The translations under genes and the position numbers were made by a program. A DNA stretch of 64,000 nucleotides. Origin: Pampus argenteus. Its lineage: Eukaryota; Chordata; Actinopteri; Scombriformes; Stromateidae. Under the pieces are notes generated by a model. The model made no database searches, was not told where the DNA came from, and saw nothing but the letters and a program-made list of their open reading frames with translations. This document shows positions 52,029 through 62,300 of this stretch, in pieces (position 1 is the first letter of the stretch; each line of letters starts with the position of its first letter). The stretch spans positions 14,186,001-14,250,000 of the forward strand of contig CM072863.1 of assembly GCA_036937835.1 (NCBI GenBank), read 5' to 3'.

Positions 52029-52382
52029 ATTAAACAACATGCAGCCATACCACCCTGAACACGCCCGATCTCGTCTGATCTTGGAAGCTAAGCAGGGTCG
52101 GGCCTGGTTAGTACTTGGATGGGAGACCGCCTGGGAATACCAGGTGCTGTACCCCCTTCCCATGGGCCCACCACCCATGGGAGGGGTCTCAGGGGGGGAA
52201 CGGTGCGAAGAGAGATGGGCGGCAGTCAGAGGCGGGGACCCTGGCGGTCCGACCCCCGGTTGCAGAAGCTGGCTCTGGCAGAAGTGGCTGGGGAGAGGGA
52301 AGTCTGGGCTTCCCTGCTGAAGCTGCTGCCCCCGCGACCCGACCACGGATAAGCGGAAGAAAACTAAACGATTAAACAACAT
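52029..52382 (+). mobile_element. 5S-headed LINE-derived chimeric retroposon with TSD
   Basis: A 330 bp insertion (52041-52370) lies between exact 12 bp copies of ATTAAACAACAT (52029-52040 and 52371-52382). The left part is a near-intact 5S rRNA sequence. The middle (about 52157-52278) matches, from memory, the 5' region of a common fish non-LTR retrotransposon, including GGTCCGACCCCCGGTTGCAG. The right part (about 52279-52370) matches the same element's 3' end, with GGGAGAGGGAAGTCTGGGCT and CGGATAAGCGGAAGAA. The element's middle is absent. The duplication shows the whole chimera was inserted in one target-primed event. There is no TTTT Pol III terminator anywhere inside. I think the LINE is RTE-like (Rex3 type), but that is from memory; a different APE-class clade is possible. 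Confidence 0.75.
52041..52151 (+). pseudogene. 5S rRNA-derived sequence, Pol III promoter intact
   Basis: From CCATACCACCCTGAACACGC to GGTGCTGTA the sequence matches vertebrate 5S rRNA almost base for base, with about one or two differences such as CTTGG for CTCGG. The A box (52086-52100, AGCTAAGCAGGGTCG), the intermediate element and the C box (about 52116-52134) are present. The first few bases of 5S are missing or replaced, the 3' end runs into CCCCCTT rather than the usual closing sequence, and there is no T-run terminator. Helix I therefore cannot form. This is a promoter-bearing 5S head of a retroposon, not a working 5S gene. Confidence 0.85.
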
Positions 52383-54953
52383 ATAATATAAAATACAATA
52401 ATGATTAAATAATGTCAGACATATCAAAATAACTACACCAGTAGCAAAACATATTTTGAAGACAGTTTAAAAAATACTTTGCTAGTACCTATTATTTATT
52501 GAGCTTGTATGCTTACAGTTAAACAAATTGGGATATTTGTCTTTCTAATACTTGTTAAGTGACAAGTGACCTTAGGGTGTTGTTCGTCCTATATTGTGTT
52601 ATGAAGAGTATGAAACACAAGTAATAAGATCAAATGTAGACTACACATTATACACATTACAGCTGAGGTAATTGACCTGCTAATCTATGCTTTTCCCAGA
52701 ATTAGATTTGGAGTCTATTCAATCCAGCACCACATACTATGCTCGTCGTGGTATGTATCATGCACATTTTCAGGTCTATGTTCATATTCTACTGGAACAT
52801 CTTTGCAATATTTCACAGTTCAAAAAACTCTATATTTACTGACTTCTGGCAGTTTCGGAGGCTACATAAACAAGCAGTAGTAGGTCGGATTTCACAATTT
52901 TTTTTTGTTCTTTATTCAAAATGTCAAGTCCTCAAATACATCCACGCATGTTTGGGCTGAAATCTGATCCAAAATATGTAAATGAAGACGCACACAACCT
53001 TAGCAAAAAAGGCTACAGAACGGACAGCATTTTATAGTGTATATGTACAAAATCTGAATCCATCACAAGAAGGAAGTAGAGGTAACATTGCCAATGAAGC
53101 ATGCGTAAGCTTTTGACTTGCATGGAGAATTTTTACATCCGTTGATCTCAAAGTTTAGAACTTTGACCATGTTTAACACAGACATCCAACATCATAACAG
53201 TAGATAAAATAAAATATCAGAATATAACAGAAAATCACAAAAAGCATGTTATGTCCTCTTTTAAACGGATACTACTACAAATCTGTTTTGCATAACACCA
53301 TTCACCAAAATCGTAGCGTACTGTTTGTCTGCGTGTGTGTGTGCATCGGTGTGTACCTGCATTCATCAACTCTTCATAACCCCATCAACTTTCTTCTGGC
53401 TATTGCTGCAAAAGTTATTTCTCAGCCATTGTAACTTAACTGAATATAGAAGGCAAGGAGGAAGAAAAGCATGAAGCTGTATTTTTCAAACCGTCAATCT
53501 TTTGCTGGTTGTGGCAACCTGATGTGACCTTATACCAAACATACGCTATTTTGCAAAAAGTCTATAGCTTATGGATTTCGTGTCAAGACAAAATATCTGA
53601 TATTTCTTTTAAAAAAAACCCTCACCCTTTAAATGGATTTACTGTCAAGCACAAAAAATAATATTTATGCTAATAGAAAGTCCATCTATTTATTGGGTTC
53701 CGTTGGCATTTTATTACTTTCATGCCACAGAAGAGGAAGTCCTCTCACTATACTCTTCTTTTCCTATTCAATCAATATTTGTTAAAGTTGCTGACCGTGT
53801 ACAGTTGTGTTTTCCCCCTCAGAAAACCTCAGACCCCAACATAAAATCATTTACATTTGACCCTGAAGGTTAGGTTGAGGTTCATGGTGTGATGCTGCTG
53901 CTGAAAATATTTAAGGATTATGATGATGGTGCTAGTTTGAGCTCTGTGCCATCAGTCTGAGAAATGATTGGGACCACACCAGCAGTGTTAGCCTGACAGA
54001 TGGTAACACATGGAGCTAGCTGACAGCACTGCTGACAGTGCATTTACACGAAGTCCCCATCTTGCATACACTGTACACACTGTGTGTTGCATATGTATTT
54101 TGATGTTTTTCTGCCATCAACTATAACTTATTCCTACCTGTCAACAGCAAAGTCAACTCAAATTACCAATTCACAAACTTAAAACTGCAAGAGCACTGCA
54201 TAGGCCTCCTGTCATAGCACCAGAGGGAGTCAGACTCTGGTAAAAATCTTCAGTAGATCGTTATCCAAGTTGCTAGTCATTTATCAACAGCTTCCTTTTT
54301 TGGTAATTCATTCCTCCAGTGATCAATAAACTTTCCCCTCAATCAATCTGTTTAGAAATCAGCTCATCAGGCATATTAATATAAAGGCCAACATAAATAG
54401 ATGAAATAATTGAATGACTGAATACATTAGGAGGTGTATTGAGTGAAGCACCATTGCCCCTACAAATAGCAATATGGAGTAGGTTCACTGATTGATGAAA
54501 GAGGAGGAGAGCTCTGGCACAAACCTGTTCCACTGCCCCGGATAGGAATGAAGACAGACAGAAACTGTCCTTGCATGAGTAAACTATTTTTTTTGGTTTG
54601 TTTATCGACATTTGGAGAATTGTCCATTCTTGCATTCTCCAAGCAGAATTGCTGTTCTATTTTTTATCTGTTTTTGAGGATGTGATCAACTTATTTGAAT
54701 AAAACAATTGGAATTGTAAATGTAGAAAATCTGTACAGACTGAGAATAGAAGTCATCTGTTTGACTGCAGAAAGGCCCATTAAAACATGTAACATAACAT
54801 AAAAAAGATAAACAAAAGTGTGCACTGAAAAAAGGTCCATATTAATTGGGATTATGTGTAACTTTGTAAGGATTTGTGAAAAGAAAATTTAAAAGCTGTT
54901 GGCACATAGTAAAATGTTTTTTTCCCCATGTTTCTGTTTCTTTTTTTTTCCAG

Positions 54954-55769
54954 GTCCAAGGGTTGGAGAAGCAAGCAGACTTCTCAGACCTGGGCCCGGT
55001 GGGGTCAGTAATGGAGGCTCTTCCATATGGAATAGGTGGAGGCACAGTAGGAGGAACAACAGGAGGAGTAGTTAAGCCTCCATACCAAACCCGCATCTTC
55101 TCCCATTCCATCGACCAGACGCCCCTGAAATCCAAGCCATCCTACAGTTTGGTTAACCCGTATGACTCGGCCCGGAACCAGTCTCTGGTCCTGGACCAGA
55201 CAGGCTACCGCTCCAAGCGCAAGCCCTCACTAAAGACAGCTATGAAGACCAAGAAGATCTTCGGCTGGGGAGACTTCTACTTCAATGTCAAGACCGTGAA
55301 GTTCATCCTGTTAGTGACAGGGAAGATTGTGGACCACGTCAATGGGACTTTCACTGTTTACTTTCGCCACAACTCGACCAGCCTGGGGAACGTGTCGGTC
55401 AGTATCGTTCCACCAACTAAAGTGGTGGAGTTTGAGGTCCTCCAGCAGCAGCACCTGCACCCCCACACCCAGCAGGCCGTCCAGCTCCAGGAGACCCAGC
55501 AGTCCACCATTGACCCCAAAGAGGTAAAGGCCTTTAACTGTCGGGTGGAGTATGAGAAAACCAACAGATCCAAGAAGCCCAAACCTTGCCTGTATGATCC
55601 ATCTCAGACCTGCTTCACAGAGCATACCCAGTCCCACTCTGCCTGGCTCTGTGCCAAACCCTTCAAGGTGATCTGCATCTTCATCTCTTTCTTTAGCATC
55701 GATTACAAGCTGGTGCAAAAAGTGTGTCCGGACTACAACTTCCAAAGTGAGCACCCTTACTTTGGATAA
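54954..55769 (+). CDS. nxph4: nxph4 exon 2: neurexophilin 4, bulk of protein
   Basis: This exon encodes residues 19-289 and the stop; human NXPH4 is similar in size. Neurexophilins are secreted, proteolytically processed glycoproteins that bind the LNS2 domain of alpha-neurexins at synapses. In order: a variable propeptide with a Gly-rich run (44-58); a basic cleavage site RSKRK (104-108); KKIFGWGDFYF (118-128), the start of the conserved domain; GKIVDHVNGTF; then SIVPPTKVVEF. A Gln/His-rich insert (181-202) follows, then the Cys-rich end with six cysteines (214, 230, 238, 251, 259, 276), finishing YNFQSEHPYFG. Sequons lie at N93, N148, N158, N164 and N222. DFYF, DHVNGTF, CLYDPSQ and the SEHPYFG end mark it as NXPH4 rather than NXPH1-3. 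The acceptor is a long T-rich tract then CAG. Confidence 0.95.
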   Translation, partial: VQGLEKQADFSDLGPVGSVMEALPYGIGGGTVGGTTGGVVKPPYQTRIFSHSIDQTPLKSKPSYSLVNPYDSARNQSLVLDQTGYRSKRKPSLKTAMKTKKIFGWGDFYFNVKTVKFILLVTGKIVDHVNGTFTVYFRHNSTSLGNVSVSIVPPTKVVEFEVLQQQHLHPHTQQAVQLQETQQSTIDPKEVKAFNCRVEYEKTNRSKKPKPCLYDPSQTCFTEHTQSHSAWLCAKPFKVICIFISFFSIDYKLVQKVCPDYNFQSEHPYFG

Positions 55770-56975
55770 GTAAGTGAGACTGAACTGAGGGGAGAAAAAA
55801 AAGAGATGACGATGACAAAGATAATGTGATGATGTTGATAATGATGGATATGATAGTCATATTGATTACTATGAAGACGCAGGGGACAGTTTTTGCCTCT
55901 AAACTGCTGTGAATTGTGGATTTAAATCAAGTATAATCAGAGTTATGGATGGTTAGGATGCGGCTGATTTATCTGACTTTTTTTTTCCAACTTTGAATTT
56001 GTTAACTTCTGTTTTTATTTAAATTTTTTTGTGTAAATAATGTACTCAACCTCAGCACACCTATTGTTTTTAGATATTTGTTTCTCAGTGGTATTACTTT
56101 TTGCAGTTGGAGAACACTGTTGAAAACAGCTGGAATCAGTATGCCCTCCGAGTACAAAGTGAGCATCTGAGGCGGCTGTGCTATGCCATCATTGTATGGC
56201 AGCCGTAATGTTATGGTAGACTGACTGTTAATCATTCTCTCAGCTCTACGTTTCAATCCCTGGATATAAGAGAGTTATATGTATGAGAAATGCTATGCTG
56301 GATATGCATACAATATACTGTATGAAAAAGCACATTAAAATCTCTTAAACTGTCTGTTACTTGGTGGATGTTTTCATTTGGAGCTTGAAGCACATTTGCA
56401 GGCATTGAGCAGTGCAGTATATTCATGTTATCTAACCCAGCGAGGACACTATTATGAATTAAGTTACATTTCATTCTTATTAAGAATTCATGACCAAGCT
56501 TTCTGTTAAGATATGTAATTTTAATTTTCTAAAATACATTGAAGGAAATTTTGTTATAGATGGAATTTCAACATGAAAACCAGCTGTGTAACATTCTTAA
56601 GATGATGATAATGTTTGACTCGATCCTTTTCAGAGAGTTGGCATGTACAGTAATAGAATCCAGGCAACGTATCTGATATCATTTTTAATTACATTTACCC
56701 TGAAAATTAAAAGAAAAATAACTATTATACTGGAGGTAATATGACTGACAGATTTCTGTCTGTTGGATCGTGCAGGCAAAGGAAGTCTTGTGGCACCACT
56801 GAGAAAATATTCTTTAGTTGCACCTAATCCTCCAGGTGGCTTCTTCACATTTTATTGGCTGCTATATTACTGGTGCCACTGTTATAATATATATTGCCTA
56901 ATATTATTTGCTTTATCATCACTATGTATATATGCTCAAAATATGAGCTTATGGGGAAATAAAGCATCATAGCAT
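55770..56975 (+). other. nxph4: Probable nxph4 3' UTR with poly(A) signal
   Basis: No further coding exon follows the stop. The first canonical AATAAA found downstream is at 56958-56963, giving a 3' UTR near 1.2 kb; another AATAAA is at 57602-57607 and a weaker ATTAAA at about 56335. Which one is used cannot be told from sequence alone. Confidence 0.5.
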
Positions 56976-56999
56976 CATCCTTGCTACAATGTATATTCA

Positions 57000-59090
57000 T
57001 GCATCCCGTTTTGAGGCTAAAACTGTGGCCAAGAATCAGCTCACCCTTGATTAAATTAAACAAACACACCTAAACCACAAACCCTCCTCCTGCTATCTCA
57101 GTCTGTCTTTTTCTCTCTTCCTTGTTCATAGACTTGATTTTTTCTCTTCCAGCACAGAGTTGTTGGCTCTTTGCTCTCCACACTTTTAATCTGACAATAA
57201 TGGTCCTCAGAATTTCCTTAAAAAACACACAGTGGATGCTAATTGAGACTTCATCTCACTCTGGCTCGATACCCTATTATGTTCTTGATCAATGTCATTG
57301 AGATAAAGATCCAGGGAGGTCCATGTATCTTACACAAGTTGCTGTGGACAGTTGGGACACAGAGATTGATGGGCGAGCTGCAACCCAGATTCTATGGAGT
57401 TCCTCTCTATAAACGTAGATTCTCTACAGTGGTTTGGTGACAAGAACAAATCCTTATGTGCTGCTTTGTGTGTGATTGTGAGTGAGTGAGTGAGTGAGTG
57501 AGTGTGAATGTGTGTGATTCTGACTATCCTCATGTATGCCTGTGTGTGTGTGTTTGTCAAAGTGTTTTTTCTGAATGAAAATATCTAGTAAAAACAGTGT
57601 GAATAAAAACACACAATGATATTAAAGATTGTTATACATCGCAGCAACATCGCATCCCACATGGATAATATGGTACATAAGATACAGTTTGTGGACTACA
57701 ATAACCTCAACATTGAAATCTAATGAGAGCAGTAGTTTAGAGATACTGGGCCCAGATTGGTGAAACTGTCCTGGAGAAACATCAGGTTTCAATACAATAT
57801 ATGCCTCTTCAAACCCTGTCATGCAAATTCATTGGGCCTTTTATACACTGGGATTTACATTGAGTGACAGTAAAAATTATTCATTGATACATATGGTGGT
57901 AACACTTGTAAACTCTTCAAACACAACCCAGCAATAAAATATTACATAGTCAACATTTCTTCTGTAAAAACTGTTACCTGAATTGCTCACACGTGCCCCA
58001 AATTTGCAATTTTTTTTATTCACCAATTCTTCCAATTATTTTTTTTTTTTATTGCAGATTATGGGCAGAAAGTACCTTGTAGTGGTAACCAGTGTTGTGA
58101 AGTACTGTACTTTACTTCCATTTTATGCTACTTTATGTTTCCATTGCACTACATTTCAGACGGAAATAAATAAAATTTTGATGATTAAGATCAAAAATTA
58201 GAGAAAAACTTTCAACAGATTTGTGTGTCAGAAATTATTTTTTTCTTCTTTCCTCTCCCGTTCATCATCTGAACACTCCACAGATCTATCTTGTGACCCT
58301 TTGTAGGCGCTCAAACCCTGGACTAAACTACCTAACTGTTATATAAAGTAGTTTAAACTAACTCCACCTCCAGCAGCTACACAGTAACAATGCTGCACAC
58401 AGATGCTTTAGCATTCATAATCTAATATGCAAAATTTTCAATAAGATGCCGTCATTTCTTCTCAATAGGAAAATGAACAAATCCAAAAGTGAATCCCAAA
58501 GAGGTCTTGGGATTCCTTTGAGGAAGAGATTCGGGAGCAATCCATCGCTTCCAACAGAGAAAAGAGAAGAGAAAAAGAAAAGTATCTGAAAAAGCGAATT
58601 TAGAGGAACTTTTAGAGTTTGAAGATAAAGCTTCCTTCAATGAGGAACCTGCACAACCAAAGACTTCTAATGGCTTCAGGAAGATCTTGTCAATTTACAT
58701 CTAGAGGGGGAAAAAGAAATATCCAAAGCTGCTCTCAAGGAGGCCTTAGAGCAGGAGCAAAGGCGAACAAAGGATATTTTGTTGTGAACTGCCAGTGCCT
58801 GAACTGGTTATAATTTATTACTGAAATGAATAAACTGCATTAAATAAACTATTTTAGCATGGCTTTATCTTAAGAATATAACATATTTAGGGGGCTTAAG
58901 AATATTTTATAAATTAGGATATAATATTAAATATGAATTAAATATTCATTTGGTGAGGTAAGGTCTACATTAACAACTATCACAGATAAACACCCACTGT
59001 AGACTTATGCATTTCTTTCTAAATGTAGATGGAGGTCTTGGGTGGTTTTGTTAGCCTATTTCAACTGAAATATGTGTTTTTATAGCAGCC
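57000..59090. other. Intergenic DNA between nxph4 and next gene
   Basis: The interval holds a (GTGA)n run at 57478-57503, a fragment at 58090-58165 with GTACTTTACTTCC and TTTTATGCTACTTTATG (same family as the 36.7 kb element), and a coding-like segment at 58455-58850 described separately. Nothing else is recognised. Confidence 0.5.
58455..58850 (+). other. Unclassified coding-like segment with poly(A) signals
   Basis: The plus strand here is unusually purine-rich and reads as coding-like debris. One frame gives SEKANLEELLEFEDKASF and continues to a stop near 58705; another gives KREEKEKYLKKR. No single frame stays open, and AATAAA motifs follow at 58829 and 58843. It could be a decayed processed pseudogene or a fragment of a mobile element. 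I do not recognise the protein, and it could be chance in A/G-rich DNA. Confidence 0.25.
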
Positions 59091-59277
59091 ACATTGTTTC
59101 CTCGCGTAACCTGCTCATACAGGCCTACGTTTCCCATCAACCCTTTCGGCAGCACACGCGTAACCAGCCGTTGCGAACAACTTCAGCTTCAAACTAAGCA
59201 GTCCTTCCTTTTCGGAGCCTGTCAACAGTGTGTAGCCTGACTGTGCTGCTTCTTCCTCTGGCCTGGTGACTGGAAAC
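59091..59277 (+). promoter_or_regulatory. Promoter/5' UTR of the downstream gene
   Basis: A local rise in CpG content (CTCGCG, CACGCG, CCGTTGCG, TTTCGG) immediately before the start codon at 59278 fits a housekeeping-type promoter. The sequence CCTTCCTTTTCGG lies in a pyrimidine-rich stretch that could form a leader start. No TATA box is seen. Confidence 0.4.
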
Positions 59278-59310
59278 ATGCTGTCTTTCGCTCTGAGACA
59301 ACTCAGACGG
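59278..59310 (+). CDS. shmt2: Putative shmt2 exon 1 (mitochondrial presequence)
   Basis: The 11-codon exon MLSFALRQLRR ends at a consensus donor (CGG then GTAAGT), phase 0. The peptide alternates hydrophobic and Arg residues with no acidic residue, as the start of a mitochondrial targeting sequence does. In mammals SHMT2 lies directly downstream of NXPH4 on the same strand, and its protein also begins with a short hydrophobic-basic leader (ML-F type). SHMT2 is the mitochondrial serine hydroxymethyltransferase, which makes glycine and 5,10-methylenetetrahydrofolate from serine. No second exon was recognised before the window ends, so the identity rests on synteny, strand and presequence character only. 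Another mitochondrial gene is possible. Confidence 0.5.
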
Positions 59311-62300
59311 GTAAGTGTATCACTTAAGTAAATTTTTTATGTCATGGTTTCCTTCACGGTTGTGTTTGAGTTAAGCAACTAAGACAGCTTGTCTGTAAGA
59401 TTGAACTGTTAGCTAGCTTAACGTCAGCGCTGGTCAGAGCCACAGTCGTGGGGGGTTTAACTTGCCCACCCCGGCTTGAGGAAATTATGCAGTTTTTACC
59501 AAATGAACGCATATTTAAACAGCACCAGTTAACCGCTAGCTGCCACTTTTGTACTATTTGCATTGTACTTTTGACATATTGGTGGCGTTGAGCTATCTGA
59601 TAAGCTAGCAAGCTAGCTGTCAGTGCACGTAATGATGCAACAGCGACTGCTCCGTTTCGTCATGTGGGAAAGCTGCAAGAAACAGAGCAGCACCATGTTT
59701 CTCTGTAGGACGAAAATACTGAGCCCTTGTAGTTATTTATCTACGAAAACATGATAAAACAGCGCTCACTCACAATTTAAAAACTGCAGTTGATTTAGTT
59801 GTTTCACAGTTAAGCAGCATAATCATTACAGAAGTCGAGTTCAAAGTGTGAGACTTGCATAAGGTTAAAAGACAACGATATATTAACTAGAAATGGGTGG
59901 CCCTGCTCCCAATAATGTTCAAAGTGCGAAATGAGGTTGAAACATACTGCAGTGGCAATCAAATATTAACCTATGATATTGTTAATTATGTAACAGATAA
60001 GACTTAAGTAATATTCCTTGTTTCAGCAGCTTCAGCAGTAATCAGTAATTGATTACTGTAGTATAGCTATTAGTCATTTATATAATGAACCAACAGCACT
60101 GCATACTGCATCTAAAAGGAGCATGGAGTAACATCAACACCTCAAATTACATCCATTTGGGTCATTATGCAGCTGAAGATCAACTTGGCAGTGCTCACTG
60201 GTGGACAGACTATCATGTGATGGAGACAATGTTTCTGTATGACCTCTAGTTTGGCATTTCTGTGCTGCAGTTTCTTGTCACTTATCATATACAAATATAC
60301 ACCAGCGATAGCTGTGTAATCAGCCAATATCGGCCAATATATTGTTTGATTTCTGTGTCTATAGAATTTACATCAGTGCAAGAGATTAAAACTATTTACT
60401 CCTTACCACAAAGTACTGCAACCTTAAAAAATTACAATGTAGTTCAACCAACATCAATAACGATGATACATTTTGAAGTTCACAATGCTTTTCTTAATTG
60501 CAGAACTGTATTACAATGTACAGTGTGTTATGGCATTCTGATTTATTGTATATATTATTGTGTTTGAGTACTTGTACCCTACTTGATACATGTTTTTAAT
60601 GACTGAGTAGCTGCCCAATGATTTCAGTTCAAAGTTTAAAAAAAAGAAAGAAAGAAAAAAAAAAGTTATTTGATTACTTGAGACATCAGGGTGATGTAGG
60701 GGTTGGTGGGGAAAGTTGGTTAAGGGTTATTAATAGCCTCATTTTGAACTTTATGAAGTGACCTATTTTAAAGATGGTGCCAATTTCTTATAGTTTTACA
60801 ACTAGGCTATCCCAAGTTTGTGCCAAAATCATGTGGCGTGTATTCAGACCTAGTTTTATAAGTCACTGTCAGTGTGTCTAAAGTTTCTCATTAAATTGTC
60901 AGATTCACATGCTTGCATGCTTTTCCTAATAATACTAATTGGTTAAGTGTGCATCTTAATTACATTTCTGACTCACAGGATTTGTACATGTGAGAGAGAT
61001 TTTGCTGCACGTCCACTACAATCAATAGACACTGATCTACTGTGCACATGTCTACCAAGCAGAGTTCAGAAAGGAGTATAAACAGAACTATTGCAGGTCC
61101 GTGATGTCTGTAGCTGTCCATGTATACGACCATATGGGAGTATAATCGAAGCTTAAGAAAGTCAGTATGCCAGTTGTGTAATCAGAGAAAACAACATTTG
61201 ACAACAATGAGAGAAAGACACTTCATCTTCAAAAATTCATCTTGTGTTTGTGTTGTTTTGTCTTTTGAATATGTATTTCTGCAGGACAAAATGTTTGGTT
61301 TGGGTATGTGGGAAGTTATTGTGATAAGTACTATAACTTTTATTGTAAGTACTGTAATCTTCTGAACTTTTGCCACATAGAAAAAAAGAAGGTTTAGGTG
61401 ACAGTTATTTTACTTCTGCTAGAATGACAGCACCTCTTACTTATAAGCACCACATTTCATTCTTCCAAATATACACTTATTAAAATTAAGTTTAAGTTCA
61501 TCAAAATTGTGTTTTTTATAGAGATGTTTAGGCTTGGCTCATACATGTTTTTAAAATACAATTAAGTGTTTCTGTTTTTGTTTGTGCACTTGACAGAGAC
61601 AATGAGAGGGTTGTGGGCCATGAGCCAGGCTTGACCCCACAATATTACTTTCACTAGGACACCAGAAAGTCCAGTGCAGAAATCTCTTACAATCGTTACC
61701 ACAAAGAAAAATGACCCCATGAATTGTTCCACAGCCTGCACCTCCTGAAGATTAGCTTTGTTGCCAGTATCGCTTAAGTCTCTGATTGTCACCCTGACAA
61801 CCCTTTGACCCAAATAGAGCAGAGTTGCCCTGGACTGTGCCTCTGTCCTTTTGCGTCTGTTCACGTCTCTTCATGTCTCTTCACCCCATCCAGATTTCTC
61901 AGTTTAGTGTCATCCAGACTGAATCACAGGACAATTTGTAACAGACAGCCCTGCTATTAGTCAGTGACAGAAAGAGGCACCTAAGTGTCAGATTGACGGA
62001 TGCTGTTGACACTTCTCTGCTACCTTACATATCCTTTTTTTTTTCTTCTTCACAGTTTTTCCTTTATGGTCCTTTCCTTTTACTTGTGTTAACACAGGCT
62101 GATTGTTGTTTGGTATAACCACTGATGGACAGCAGTCATCTATAAAATTGACTCTCCTCGGGAGCTGCTTCAGGAAATGGGCAAAAATAATACAGTAGAA
62201 GGATTAATAAAAAATATTTCTTTCTTCCCTTTTCTTCTTTTCTGCTATTGTTTTTTGGGCACAGATGTTTGACAGCAAAGGCAAACTGCCAACAACTATT

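Larger units (their letters stand above)
20779..54953 (+). other. nxph4: nxph4 intron 1 (about 34.2 kb, phase 0)
   Basis: The intron runs from GTGAGT at 20779 to a long polypyrimidine tract and CAG at 54951-54953. It contains no recognisable coding exon. It holds fragments of several repeat families, microsatellites, a purine-rich kilobase, an unclassified element and a 5S-LINE chimeric retroposon, each listed separately. Stretches with nothing recognised include 20800-24170, 24200-25730, 30100-35070, 35300-36730, 37870-39740, 40460-43320, 44400-47250, 50100-50900, 50990-52028 and 52383-54950. Any enhancers for this neuronal gene within it cannot be identified without comparison to other species. 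Confidence 0.75.

Noticed and set aside
52037..52156. A functional 5S rRNA gene
   Set aside because: The first bases and the 3' end do not match 5S, helix I cannot form, and no T-run terminator follows. The flanking 12 bp duplication shows it arrived as part of a retroposon.
55311..55754. 147-residue antisense open frame under nxph4 exon 2
   Set aside because: It is the shadow of the real coding strand; its sequence has no recognisable motif.
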